DNA from: an uncultured Parabacteroides sp.
GTDB lineage: Bacteria > Bacteroidota > Bacteroidia > Bacteroidales > Tannerellaceae
NCBI GenBank assembly: GCA_900770835.1
Contig: CAAGLQ010000017.1
Location: 1 to 7,312, forward strand
DNA: 7,312 nt
Reading direction: 5' to 3'
Part shown: in pieces, positions 1 to 7,150 of the stretch
Numbering within the stretch: position 1 is the stretch's first letter
Layout: every line of letters begins with the position of its first letter
Position numbers and translations under genes: made by a program
Notes under the pieces: generated by a model
What the model was told of the DNA's origin: nothing
Database searches by the model: none
What the model saw: the letters and a program-made list of their open reading frames with translations, nothing else

Positions 1-687
1 ACGGTTATCTCCATTGACTACCGTACTGCCTTAAAAACGTTGGACGCACAACAGGTGAAAAGTCCAATGGATTTCATGCAAGCATTACAACAAGCCATAC
101 AAATCGCTGTCAGCGATCTGTATACAGCCACCCGTTATGTAATTGATCACAGTGAAAGCTGGCAGATAGACCCGCAAAGCATCATACTCAGTGGCTCCAG
201 CGCAGGTGCGATCAGTGTACTACAAGCGGAATATCAACTTTGTCAATCTGATGCGGCAATCTCTGTTCTCCCAGCAGGTTTTCAGTATGCCGGAGTGATT
301 TCCTTCGCTGGGGCCATAGCCGATGTGAAGGCTCCGACATGGCCCAAACGTCCCTGCCCTATCCTCCTATTTCATGGAGATGCAGATCGCACCGTCCCCT
401 ACCGACAAGCCGCTTTACCTGATGTAGGAGGGTTATGGGGATCTGCCGCTATCGCAGAAAGTTTAGATAAAACAGGCGCTTCCTATACCTTTTACCGCAT
501 AGGAAACGCCGATCATGTAATATCATCTACTCCGATGACGGAGCAGTTGTATGATATTCTCAGCTTTTTGGATCGCTGTGTGATGCGTAAAGAATCCCTC
601 GTTATTCAAACCTCTATTCATGCAGCTGGCGATAGCTTACAAGAGGCCAACTTTACTATTGAAGACTACCTCAAAGAGAATTTATAA
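1..687 (+). CDS. alpha/beta-hydrolase (esterase/lipase type), 5'-truncated by window edge
   Basis: The frame is open from the first base; the visible part is 228 codons ending in TAA at 685-687. The TTG at 40 is an internal Leu codon, because the reading frame upstream of it (VISIDYR) is a typical alpha/beta-hydrolase strand motif, so the true start lies before the window. The catalytic triad can be read directly: nucleophile Ser in GSSAG (Ser codon 199-201), acid Asp in HGDADRTVP (codon 385-387) and His in NADH (codon 514-516). The HGG oxyanion-hole motif usual in carboxylesterase-type members would lie upstream and cannot be checked. The protein probably hydrolyses an ester bond, but the substrate is unknown and a serine-peptidase-like role is not excluded. 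Whether it has a signal peptide is also out of view. The gene is convergent with the efflux operon, and its last 17 bp overlap the end of the second permease gene. Confidence 0.88.
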   Translation, partial: TVISIDYRTALKTLDAQQVKSPMDFMQALQQAIQIAVSDLYTATRYVIDHSESWQIDPQSIILSGSSAGAISVLQAEYQLCQSDAAISVLPAGFQYAGVISFAGAIADVKAPTWPKRPCPILLFHGDADRTVPYRQAALPDVGGLWGSAAIAESLDKTGASYTFYRIGNADHVISSTPMTEQLYDILSFLDRCVMRKESLVIQTSIHAAGDSLQEANFTIEDYLKENL

Positions 688-1858
688 CCTTTCCATTTCT
701 CCATCGCTGAGCCACATAAGCCAACCCAAAGTAGAGCAGGGTCTGTGTCCACAACGTCAGATAGCTATCCGCTACCTCATGGAAAGGTGCCGCCATGGTA
801 TTGAGGCGCACGAAGCCTTGAATACCGGGTGTAGAGGGGAACAAAAAACCCACCGCCTTCCAGAAAGGAGGAACGACCGCCCAAGGCCAAGAGATACCCG
901 AGATGAAGATCAGGATCACGGAGGAGAACACCAACAGCATCATCGGTGCCTCACGGCTGGTCATGAAATTACCCAATACCAATCCCAACTGCACACAAGC
1001 CAGTAAATAGGGCAACAGGAAGAGCCCGATCGCCACCGGATCGCCCACCTGTGGCAACCCAAACAGCCGAGGGACGATAACCAACACCCAGAGGCAAACG
1101 GGGATGTAAAGGATCAAATAGGCCAACGATTTACCCAAGAGCCGAATCATCGGTGGCTGTCGCAGCAGCAGATGAGGATGCCGTTCCCATTCCGTACCGA
1201 AACGCATACCGATGCCAAACAGCAAGGTCTGTTGCAAGACAAGGATCAGAATGGCAGGCACCAAGAAGCTGGCAAATCCATTGGGCGTATTGTAATAGCT
1301 GATCGACTCATACGGAATGGGATTCGAGGTAATCTCCGCCAACTTATCCGTAGAGGCCGGATGGTTACGCATACGCACCTCACTGCCCATCTCCAAAGAG
1401 ACATCCGTGGCCGCGATCAAGAAAGACTTGTAGAAAAGCAAGGCACTCATGTCGGAATAGAGCGACACTTGCGTCTGACGACCCGCATGGACCTCCTTGC
1501 TAAACTCAGCGGGGAACGAGAGAATGCCATACGCCTGCTTCTCATCCAACATGCGTTTCGCCTCCGCCATATCGTTCACGACACCCACCACCTGTACATC
1601 AGGGGTAGCATCTACCCGACGGGTAAACTCACGGCTAAGATAACTATCGCTCTGATCCACGACCACCAACTTGGCCTCTCGAACCACCTCGTTATTATAG
1701 ATAAAGGCATAAAGCACGGGATAGAGCAAGGGCACCAAGAAAAAGAAAATCAACACACCGGCATCCTTAGACACGGCCTTCAACTCATCACGCCAAACCG
1801 TGACTAACGAAGTAAATCCATTTTCCCCATGCGTATGAGCGCTATTTCTATCATTCAT
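671..1858 (-). CDS. ABC-2-type transporter permease, second of a pair
   Basis: This 395-residue inner-membrane protein has the ABC-2 permease layout of the YhhJ/YbhR type. One N-terminal membrane segment (about 35-54) is followed by a large periplasmic domain (about 55-200), then about five membrane segments in the C-terminal half. It is clearly related to the adjacent permease: both carry a VVD strand after TM1 (65-68 here), a YGI...PA.FS.E motif (110-112 onward here) and an FGTE-like turn after TM2. The two probably form a heterodimeric inner-membrane part of an efflux pump. It has no Walker motifs. The ATG at 1858 lies 14 nt after the stop of the first permease gene, so the two are very likely cotranscribed. 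The gene ends with TGA at 671-673, inside the 3' end of the convergent hydrolase gene, and I see no terminator there. The transported substrate is unknown. Confidence 0.9.
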   Translation of the reverse strand: MNDRNSAHTHGENGFTSLVTVWRDELKAVSKDAGVLIFFFLVPLLYPVLYAFIYNNEVVREAKLVVVDQSDSYLSREFTRRVDATPDVQVVGVVNDMAEAKRMLDEKQAYGILSFPAEFSKEVHAGRQTQVSLYSDMSALLFYKSFLIAATDVSLEMGSEVRMRNHPASTDKLAEITSNPIPYESISYYNTPNGFASFLVPAILILVLQQTLLFGIGMRFGTEWERHPHLLLRQPPMIRLLGKSLAYLILYIPVCLWVLVIVPRLFGLPQVGDPVAIGLFLLPYLLACVQLGLVLGNFMTSREAPMMLLVFSSVILIFISGISWPWAVVPPFWKAVGFLFPSTPGIQGFVRLNTMAAPFHEVADSYLTLWTQTLLYFGLAYVAQRWRNGKVINSL

Positions 1859-1872
1859 TTTTCAATTTCATT

Positions 1873-3051
1873 TTAAGGTATATACTCAAAATCCATGAGC
1901 GCAGCTTTCAAGTTTTTCCCGATCAAGAAGGGTAACACCAAGAAGCCTAACAACCAAGCATACTCACTCCATGTATAAATGAGCGCACGGCCATTCAACG
2001 CCTGATCGACATAAATCAGGAAATAATGGCGGAGCGGGAAAAGACGAGCCAATGCCTGCAACGTGGGGTGCATCGCATGTACCGGGAAAGAGAAGCCCAC
2101 GATGGAGAAGGAGATCATGCCAAAAAGACAAGCGGCACTCAATCCCAAACGCAAGGTTGGCATCGCCCCAAACATCAACACACCGACCGACTGCGAAGCC
2201 ACTACTAATAGAAAGATCGCCGCCAACATCGGTCCCCATCCACACAACAGCGGGAAGGAATGGAAACCATACAGCAAAGCGAGCAACAGGAATCCTACCA
2301 ACGTGAAAATGACTGTCTGTGGCAATAGCTTACCCAGCAAACTAACCGTCATCGACTGGCCACCCTCAGCCAACCACTCCTTCGCAGTGCCAAATTTAAT
2401 CTCTGTACCCAAGCTGAAAATAGTCACCAGAAAAACCATCAACTGCAACACACCGGGCAAGATCGTATTATTCAGATAGACCGAATAATTCAACCAGGGA
2501 TTACCCAATGGATGCGTATCAATGACGATTGGCTGCAACTGCCCCATGATTTGTGCCTCAGTATATCCTTTCGCTAAACCTGTTTGCAATCCGACCGCAC
2601 CACCGGCCAAGACAGAAATCGTACGCAAATCACGATACAGCAAGGAAGCCGCAATCAGATAAGAACCATTGGTATAGAAGGAAAGCGTAGGCTGCTTACC
2701 CGTAGTCGCCTCCACACTGAAACGGGCCGGCACACGGATAATACCATACACCTCACCCCGCTGCATTGCTTGGCGTGCCTCCTCGAAAGAGGCGGTCAAC
2801 AAGGCAACCCGGCTCTGCTCAAACGCATCCAACTGCCGGATCAATGAGCGAGAAGTGGCACTGTTATCCTCATCCACCACCGCCAACGGCAGATCGGTTG
2901 GCAACCCCTTCCCCATCAAGGAAAGGAAGAAAATGAAACAGATCAAAGGTGCACCGACCATACAGAAGAGGTAGATCGGTTGTGTGGTCAACCGACGCAG
3001 CTCCCGACGTGCCACACTGCCTATCCGAACCAAACTTTCCTGCAACGTCAT
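1873..3051 (-). CDS. ABC-2-type transporter permease, first of a pair
   Basis: This 392-residue inner-membrane protein has an N-terminal membrane segment (about 26-46), a periplasmic domain (about 47-190) starting with the strand AVVDED (57-62) and containing YGIIRVPARFS (from 102), and about five membrane segments in the C-terminal half. The C-terminal half includes the PLRHYF stretch typical of ABC-2 permeases. The architecture matches YhhJ/YbhR-type permeases that work with an HlyD adaptor and a TolC channel. Its ATG (3049-3051) overlaps the adaptor gene's stop codon as ATGA, which suggests translational coupling and a fixed ratio with the adaptor. It has no nucleotide-binding domain, and none is encoded beside it. 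Its resemblance to the next gene suggests an old tandem duplication. The substrate (drug, bile acid, lipid or other) cannot be read from the sequence. Confidence 0.9.
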   Translation of the reverse strand: MTLQESLVRIGSVARRELRRLTTQPIYLFCMVGAPLICFIFFLSLMGKGLPTDLPLAVVDEDNSATSRSLIRQLDAFEQSRVALLTASFEEARQAMQRGEVYGIIRVPARFSVEATTGKQPTLSFYTNGSYLIAASLLYRDLRTISVLAGGAVGLQTGLAKGYTEAQIMGQLQPIVIDTHPLGNPWLNYSVYLNNTILPGVLQLMVFLVTIFSLGTEIKFGTAKEWLAEGGQSMTVSLLGKLLPQTVIFTLVGFLLLALLYGFHSFPLLCGWGPMLAAIFLLVVASQSVGVLMFGAMPTLRLGLSAACLFGMISFSIVGFSFPVHAMHPTLQALARLFPLRHYFLIYVDQALNGRALIYTWSEYAWLLGFLVLPFLIGKNLKAALMDFEYIP

Positions 3052-4061
3052 AAAATCTCGTTCCCCTTCTTCTTCAAAATAACTGACATACCCGGGCGTA
3101 AATCGGGAACGGCCTCTGTTGCCCGTGCACGCACCTCAAAGGTTTTCGCATCGTATTGGCCGTTGGTTTTTGTCGCTTTCCAAGCCGCATACGTCCCTCT
3201 ATCCTTCATATAATAGACCTTCAGCTTCACCATACGATCGCCCAAAGCCGGAATGAAAGCATTCAACTCCGTACCGATCTGTACATGGGTCAATAAATCC
3301 TCCCGAATACTGAAAGTCACCCACATATCGTTCAAATCCGTGATGTGCATAATGGGCGCACCTGTGCCTACTAACTCACCTACCTCCGGGAAACGCTCAG
3401 ATACTTCTCCATCAATCGGCGAGAGCAAAGCACCCTCACTCACGTATGACTCCACCTCAGCGATCGCACCCTCTGCCCGACGTACCATCGCCTCCGCAGC
3501 GGCCTTGTCTTCCTTACGAGCACCCTCTTTCGCCATCTCATACTGCGAACGAGCAGCTTTTTCCGTAGCGACCATCGCTTTATAGTTCGCCTCCACCTCA
3601 TCTCGTTTTTGAGCGGAAACAACCCCCTTGTCATACAAGTTTTGGATGCGATCATACGATTTCTGAGCGATAGTCAATCCGGCCAATGCCTTTTGCCACA
3701 ATTCATACGCCCCGGTCAACTCTTGCGCTCTTGCACCCTTCTGGGCCTTCGCATTTTGCGCCTCAGCCGCAGAGCGAGCCGCCTCGGCCTGCTGCAATTT
3801 TGCCATCACCTCCGGTGTATCCAAGAAGACCAACGTATCACCGGCTTTCACTCGATCTCCCTCACCAAAACGATAAGCGATCACTCTGCCTGGCACTTTG
3901 CCAGATATCCGTACTTGGGTGGCCTCAGCTTGTCCCATAATGACATCATCCGGAGGGGTCAGCATAAAGAAACCAGCCAATGCCACCACCCCAATCACAA
4001 CCAAAACCAAGGAAAAAGTCAATACCAAATTATGGATAGAATATTTTTTTGTCTCCTTCAT
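3048..4061 (-). CDS. HlyD-family periplasmic adaptor (membrane fusion protein)
   Basis: This 337-residue adaptor links an inner-membrane pump to an outer-membrane channel. It has one N-terminal membrane anchor (about 12-34) with a cytoplasmic N-terminus and no lipobox Cys, so it is not a lipoprotein. Next come the first half of the barrel-sandwich (lipoyl-like) domain (about 43-85, with GRVI and EGDRVKAGDTL), an Ala/Glu/Lys-rich alpha-helical hairpin (about 85-205), the second lipoyl half (LLSPIDGEVSERF, about 210-225, then VGTGAPIMHI), and a beta-barrel domain starting near DLNDMWVTFSIREDL. The order is that of EmrA/YhiI-type adaptors. The gene starts 39 nt after the TolC-type gene's stop and ends in the ATGA overlap with the first permease. 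The Shine-Dalgarno sequence is weak, as is usual in Bacteroidetes. Confidence 0.94.
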   Translation of the reverse strand: MKETKKYSIHNLVLTFSLVLVVIGVVALAGFFMLTPPDDVIMGQAEATQVRISGKVPGRVIAYRFGEGDRVKAGDTLVFLDTPEVMAKLQQAEAARSAAEAQNAKAQKGARAQELTGAYELWQKALAGLTIAQKSYDRIQNLYDKGVVSAQKRDEVEANYKAMVATEKAARSQYEMAKEGARKEDKAAAEAMVRRAEGAIAEVESYVSEGALLSPIDGEVSERFPEVGELVGTGAPIMHITDLNDMWVTFSIREDLLTHVQIGTELNAFIPALGDRMVKLKVYYMKDRGTYAAWKATKTNGQYDAKTFEVRARATEAVPDLRPGMSVILKKKGNEIL

Positions 4062-4100
4062 TGCTCTACAAGTTTAAATTCCTATTTCGTTGTTTCATCA

Positions 4101-5486
4101 CTATTTATCAGATAACTTACCCAATGTCTTATTCAGATAAACCGCCGTCAGTTTTACCTCGATCTGGGCATCAATCAAGGTAGATCGAGCAGACACCCAA
4201 GCTGTTTGTGCCTCCATCAGATTCAAGGCCGGAATCACACCCTCCTCAAAACCATAGTTGGCGGTACGTAGGTTCTCCTCGGCATTCTGCATGTTACGGG
4301 AGGAGGCGATCAGCTTCTTCTCCGCCTCATTTACCTTATACACGGATTGATTGACCTGCAACTCGATTTGCTCACGTGCGTGCTGCCACTCCAAGGTCTT
4401 GATGCGGCTTTCCGCTTTGGCGGCATTGCGTTTATAGGTACCTTCCCACCAGCCAGAGATGGGCACTTTCACCATGACACCGACGTTAAACATCCCGCCA
4501 AAGTCATTCTTGAAACCATTGAACACACTTGGATTGGTCACCAAATAATTGGCAGCTAAAGCCACATTGGGTAACATATCAGCCAATGCGATCCGCTCCT
4601 TCCGCTTGTATATTAATGAAGCCAATTCTAAACTCTTCAATTCGTTCCGATTCATAAAAGCTTCATTGACATCTGCCGCAGTTTGCGAAGAGGAGGTCGG
4701 GAAATCCTCCAACTGCTCGTCAGCCAACGTCATCTCCTGATCCAATGGCAATCCACATAGCTGTGCCAACAGCATCCGACACAAGGATAAACCATTCTCC
4801 ACCTTGGTTTGTGCCATCTCAGCCTCGTTCAGCTTCACCCTCACCGATAGGCCATCCACCGGGGTAGCGACCCCCTCTTGAATCATGGCTGCCACATCTT
4901 GATCCATCTTTTGCAGCAATCCCACATAGGCATCGGCCAATTTCTTCTTATTCACCAAAGAGATCACCTGCCAATAGGTCTCATCCGTCCGATAAATCAA
5001 ATCTTGCAGTTGCGTGTCCTGCATGGAACGAGCTAACTCCCGAGCATAATCCGCTATTTGGTTGTAGGTAACGATCTTTCCACCCATGAATACAGGTTGT
5101 ACCAAAGCGATATTACCTACCCACACATTCTGTATATCCAAATGCTGAATATCATTGACACCCGCCAAGAGTTGCTGCACCATCGGCAAGCTGGCCAATC
5201 CTCCTAAGGAAGAGGATAAGGAGCTTGAGAGTGCCCCCATATCCAAGAGATTTAAATCTTTCTGATTCCACAAATAAGCACCATTCGCCGAGAGTTGCGG
5301 GAAATATTTCGTGAAAGCCGCTTTCTTCTCGTAATCGGCCACCTTCACCTTCTCCCGAGCCACTTGGAGCTCTTTGTTATTTTGAATCGCCAATTGGCGA
5401 CACTCCTCCAGCGTTAGTTGCTTTTGAGCCTGTATCCACTGTACAGCCACTAAAAACAGTCCTAATAAGATTACTTTTTTCTTCAT
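4101..5486 (-). CDS. TolC-family outer-membrane efflux protein
   Basis: This 461-residue protein should form the outer-membrane channel and periplasmic tunnel of the pump. It has a clear Sec signal peptide: KKK at 2-4, a hydrophobic core at about 5-15, and a likely signal peptidase I cut after Ala20 (WIQA/Q). No lipobox Cys is present. The mature part has the two-repeat TolC structure: LTLEECRQLAIQNN at 24-37 opens the first helix, QPVFMGGK at 130-137 is the conserved turn leading into the long helices, and the second repeat begins around NEAFMNRNELKSLELA. Residues 82-120 are a Leu/Ser/Gly-rich stretch in the first beta-hairpin region, probably an extracellular loop. It is the first gene of the four-gene operon, downstream of the promoter at 5556-5563. 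A purine-rich run (GAGAGAAAGG) precedes the ATG. Confidence 0.94.
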   Translation of the reverse strand: MKKKVILLGLFLVAVQWIQAQKQLTLEECRQLAIQNNKELQVAREKVKVADYEKKAAFTKYFPQLSANGAYLWNQKDLNLLDMGALSSSLSSSLGGLASLPMVQQLLAGVNDIQHLDIQNVWVGNIALVQPVFMGGKIVTYNQIADYARELARSMQDTQLQDLIYRTDETYWQVISLVNKKKLADAYVGLLQKMDQDVAAMIQEGVATPVDGLSVRVKLNEAEMAQTKVENGLSLCRMLLAQLCGLPLDQEMTLADEQLEDFPTSSSQTAADVNEAFMNRNELKSLELASLIYKRKERIALADMLPNVALAANYLVTNPSVFNGFKNDFGGMFNVGVMVKVPISGWWEGTYKRNAAKAESRIKTLEWQHAREQIELQVNQSVYKVNEAEKKLIASSRNMQNAEENLRTANYGFEEGVIPALNLMEAQTAWVSARSTLIDAQIEVKLTAVYLNKTLGKLSDK

Positions 5487-5555
5487 GCCTTTCTCTCTTA
5501 GAGCCTTCTGTAAAAACAGCTAAATCGCTTTCCTTAGAAGACTCAAAATATAGCA

Positions 5556-5563
5556 CAAAGGTA
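5556..5563 (-). promoter_or_regulatory. Efflux operon promoter, -7 box
   Basis: On the minus strand this reads TACCTTTG, a perfect match to the Bacteroidetes sigma-70-type -7 consensus TAnnTTTG. It lies 69 nt upstream of the TolC-type ATG, and transcription should start near 5552. At the usual 19-21 nt spacing upstream (around 5583-5588) there is no TTTG or TTG on the coding strand, so the -33 box is missing or very weak. This suggests that the promoter needs an activator. The rest of the 141-bp gap holds the palindrome at 5586-5599 and a short weak hairpin (CTGT-N4-ACAG, 5508-5519) in the leader. Confidence 0.65.
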
Positions 5564-5585
5564 AGGGATTATCGGGAAGATGAAC

Positions 5586-5599
5586 TTGAACTAATTCAA
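5586..5599. promoter_or_regulatory. Candidate Crp/Fnr-type operator (14-bp palindrome)
   Basis: TTGAA-CTAA-TTCAA is a perfect 5-bp inverted repeat with a 4-bp spacer. It keeps the TTGA-N6-TCAA core of the FNR-type site (consensus TTGAT-N4-ATCAA). Its centre (5592.5) is about 40 bp upstream of the start predicted from the -7 box at 5556-5563, near the -41.5 position of class II Crp/Fnr activation, and it covers the place where the -33 box is missing. A Crp/Fnr-family regulator is encoded immediately upstream. That this regulator binds here is inferred. Confidence 0.5.
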
Positions 5600-5627
5600 T
5601 AAAAAGAGATTAACGGAAGTATTGCAC

Positions 5628-6224
5628 TTAAACCTCAAATAACCGTTTCTTCAGCTTGCAATACCATGAATCGCTGATACCCATGTATTGAGCGATGTAT
5701 TTGTCTGGAACACGATTCACTATCCATTGTTGGTGCGCATAGAGGTAACGTAAAAACTCCTCTGAGCTACTGGTTTGTCGCACCGCAAACATATTATATA
5801 GTTTGGAGATCAGCATGAGCATAACGTTCTGGTAAAAGGTGGCAAAAGCAGGATAGTTATGTGAGAGGCGATCAATATCCGTACGGGAAAAGGAGAGTAA
5901 CTCGCCCTTATCCAATGCTTTTACCTCAAACCCGGTAGGTTCTTGCGTGAAATAACCCGTCGTAGATAGGAAGGGATAGTGTTCATCCGAAGAGAAACCG
6001 GTCACACATTCATGACCGTTCTCATTCACATACTGGTTCATGAAGAGTCCCTTCTTGATGAAATAGGCATTTTGGCAAATCGAACCCGCCCGGATCAACA
6101 ACTCTCCCTTCCGGATAGAGACCTCCTGCACACAAGCCTCCAATTCGGAGACAAAGGCTTCATTTTGTGATAACACAGCAGGAATCAAGGCCAAGAAGGA
6201 GGCAAGTCCAGGCGAGCAACACAT
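5628..6224 (-). CDS. Crp/Fnr-family transcriptional regulator
   Basis: This 198-residue cytoplasmic regulator has a cyclic-nucleotide-binding-like beta-barrel (about 25-120, with IRKGELLIRAGS at 37-48 and FIKKGLF at 55-61), a long dimerisation helix (about 122-150), and a short C-terminal helix-turn-helix (about 173-195, PDKYIAQYMGIS then the recognition helix). The protein ends right after the recognition helix without a wing, as in many Bacteroidetes members. The cAMP-contact residues of E. coli Crp and the Cys spacing of the Fnr iron-sulfur cluster are not seen, so the signal is unknown. The recognition helix (SDSWYCKLKKRL) lacks the usual ETLSR-type residues. The start is ATG at 6222-6224, preceded at 7 nt by AAGGA and located 3 nt after the stop of the coiled-coil gene, which suggests translational coupling. 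It probably controls the efflux operon just downstream, whose promoter holds a Crp/Fnr-like palindrome. Confidence 0.88.
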   Translation of the reverse strand: MCCSPGLASFLALIPAVLSQNEAFVSELEACVQEVSIRKGELLIRAGSICQNAYFIKKGLFMNQYVNENGHECVTGFSSDEHYPFLSTTGYFTQEPTGFEVKALDKGELLSFSRTDIDRLSHNYPAFATFYQNVMLMLISKLYNMFAVRQTSSSEEFLRYLYAHQQWIVNRVPDKYIAQYMGISDSWYCKLKKRLFEV

Positions 6225-6227
6225 AGG

Positions 6228-7133
6228 CTAATCCTTTAGCGTGAAATTATTCCGACCGATCAAATTACCGTCCGCAAAAATATCCACGCGATAGGTACCT
6301 GCCGAAAGGAACTCCTCAATATCCCAATACATCGTTACGGCCACCTCCTCGCCTTCATATTCAATCAGCTTCTTCATGGAATAGCCAATCTCCTTGCCTT
6401 CAAAAGGAAAGACATTCGAGCGATTCTTCATCAGAATATCATCATCCGGCTTCATCAAGCGCACATAAACCGTCTTCTCACCTACAGGGGCGGTAATGTT
6501 CTTCGCAATCTTAAATGTCAGCACAAACTGCTGCATATTCTTGATACGCTTCGCCAACTTTCCTCGAGAATTGACGGGTGTCACCTGAATGTCCGTCGCA
6601 TCCAGACGACTGGCCAAGGTCACCCGTTCGGTCAATTTCTCTTTCTCTTTTTTCAATGTAGCCGCTTGAGAGGTAGCTTGCTGATACTTCTGCACAGCCT
6701 CCTTCTTCTCTACCTTCAATTGCTCATTTTCTCTATTCAGTGAGTCAATCTGCTCCACATAATTCCGCATAATCTTACGCAAAGTAGCCAACTCTTTCTT
6801 CAAACGAGCAATTTCCTTCGCATTGGTAGCCTTAACGGTACGTAACTCTTCCAAAAGACGCTGCACTTTGGCCTGCTCAGTCGATAACAAAGCGATCAAG
6901 GAATCATTGCCTACACTAAACTTATATCCCTCATATTGGAGGGAGAGTTCATTATACTCATCTTCCAAAGCCTCTTTTTCCAAATTAAAGGTTTCCATCA
7001 AATCACCCATCTGCTGCTTTTGATGATAAATATAATAGCCCGCACCTGCAATACCCAGCACCAAAACAATAACCACCACAATTAAGAGTGATAACTTATT
7101 GACCTCTTTAGTCTCCTTCTTTTCTATATCCAT
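6228..7133 (-). CDS. Membrane-anchored coiled-coil protein of unknown function
   Basis: This 301-residue protein is one I do not recognise beyond its general build. A charged cytoplasmic N-terminus (1-13) is followed by one membrane segment (about 14-36), a long Glu/Lys/Leu-rich coiled coil (about 40-175), and a C-terminal domain (about 176-301) with alternating beta-strand patterns and an ending (TYRVDIFADGNLIGRNNFTL) that looks like an immunoglobulin-like fold. The C-terminal part should be in the periplasm. I chose the ATG at 7131-7133 because the in-frame ATG at 7178 lies upstream of the predicted -7 box (7168-7175) and would not be transcribed from it. The gene is first in a two-gene unit with the Crp/Fnr regulator, whose ribosome-binding site sits in its last codons. 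A structural or stress-sensing role at the envelope is possible but unproven. Confidence 0.82.
   Translation of the reverse strand: MDIEKKETKEVNKLSLLIVVVIVLVLGIAGAGYYIYHQKQQMGDLMETFNLEKEALEDEYNELSLQYEGYKFSVGNDSLIALLSTEQAKVQRLLEELRTVKATNAKEIARLKKELATLRKIMRNYVEQIDSLNRENEQLKVEKKEAVQKYQQATSQAATLKKEKEKLTERVTLASRLDATDIQVTPVNSRGKLAKRIKNMQQFVLTFKIAKNITAPVGEKTVYVRLMKPDDDILMKNRSNVFPFEGKEIGYSMKKLIEYEGEEVAVTMYWDIEEFLSAGTYRVDIFADGNLIGRNNFTLKD
6232..6236 (-). promoter_or_regulatory. Ribosome-binding site of the Crp/Fnr gene, inside the preceding gene
   Basis: The minus strand reads AAGGA, 7 nt before the Crp/Fnr ATG. The site lies within the final codons of the coiled-coil gene, whose TAG stop (6228-6230) falls between it and the ATG. 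It supports the chosen start and links translation of the two genes. Clear Shine-Dalgarno sites are uncommon in Bacteroidetes, so it stands out. Confidence 0.6.
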
Positions 7134-7150
7134 ACAAGATCTTTTATTCT

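Noticed and set aside
40..42. TTG as the start of the hydrolase
   Set aside because: The upstream in-frame residues (VISIDYR) belong to the alpha/beta-hydrolase fold, so the gene is cut by the window rather than starting here.
620..1006. A 128-codon + strand open frame after the hydrolase
   Set aside because: It overlaps the hydrolase end and is antisense to the permease; the composition (RPRPRDTRDEDQDHGG-like) is not protein-like.
1172..1807. A 211-codon open frame on the + strand opposite the second permease
   Set aside because: The product is rich in His, Arg and Gln with no domain or membrane pattern, and it lies wholly opposite a well-supported permease gene.
3609..4115. A 168-codon + strand open frame opposite the adaptor gene
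   Set aside because: The antisense strand carries a clear HlyD-family protein with all domains in order; this frame shows none.
5508..5519. CTGT-N4-ACAG hairpin in the efflux leader as a terminator or attenuator
   Set aside because: Only a 4-bp stem and no U-tract after it in the direction of transcription; too weak to act as a terminator.
5628..6224. Fnr-type iron-sulfur cluster in the regulator
   Set aside because: The six Cys residues are not spaced as C-X2-C-X5-C plus a distant Cys, so the cluster cannot be claimed.
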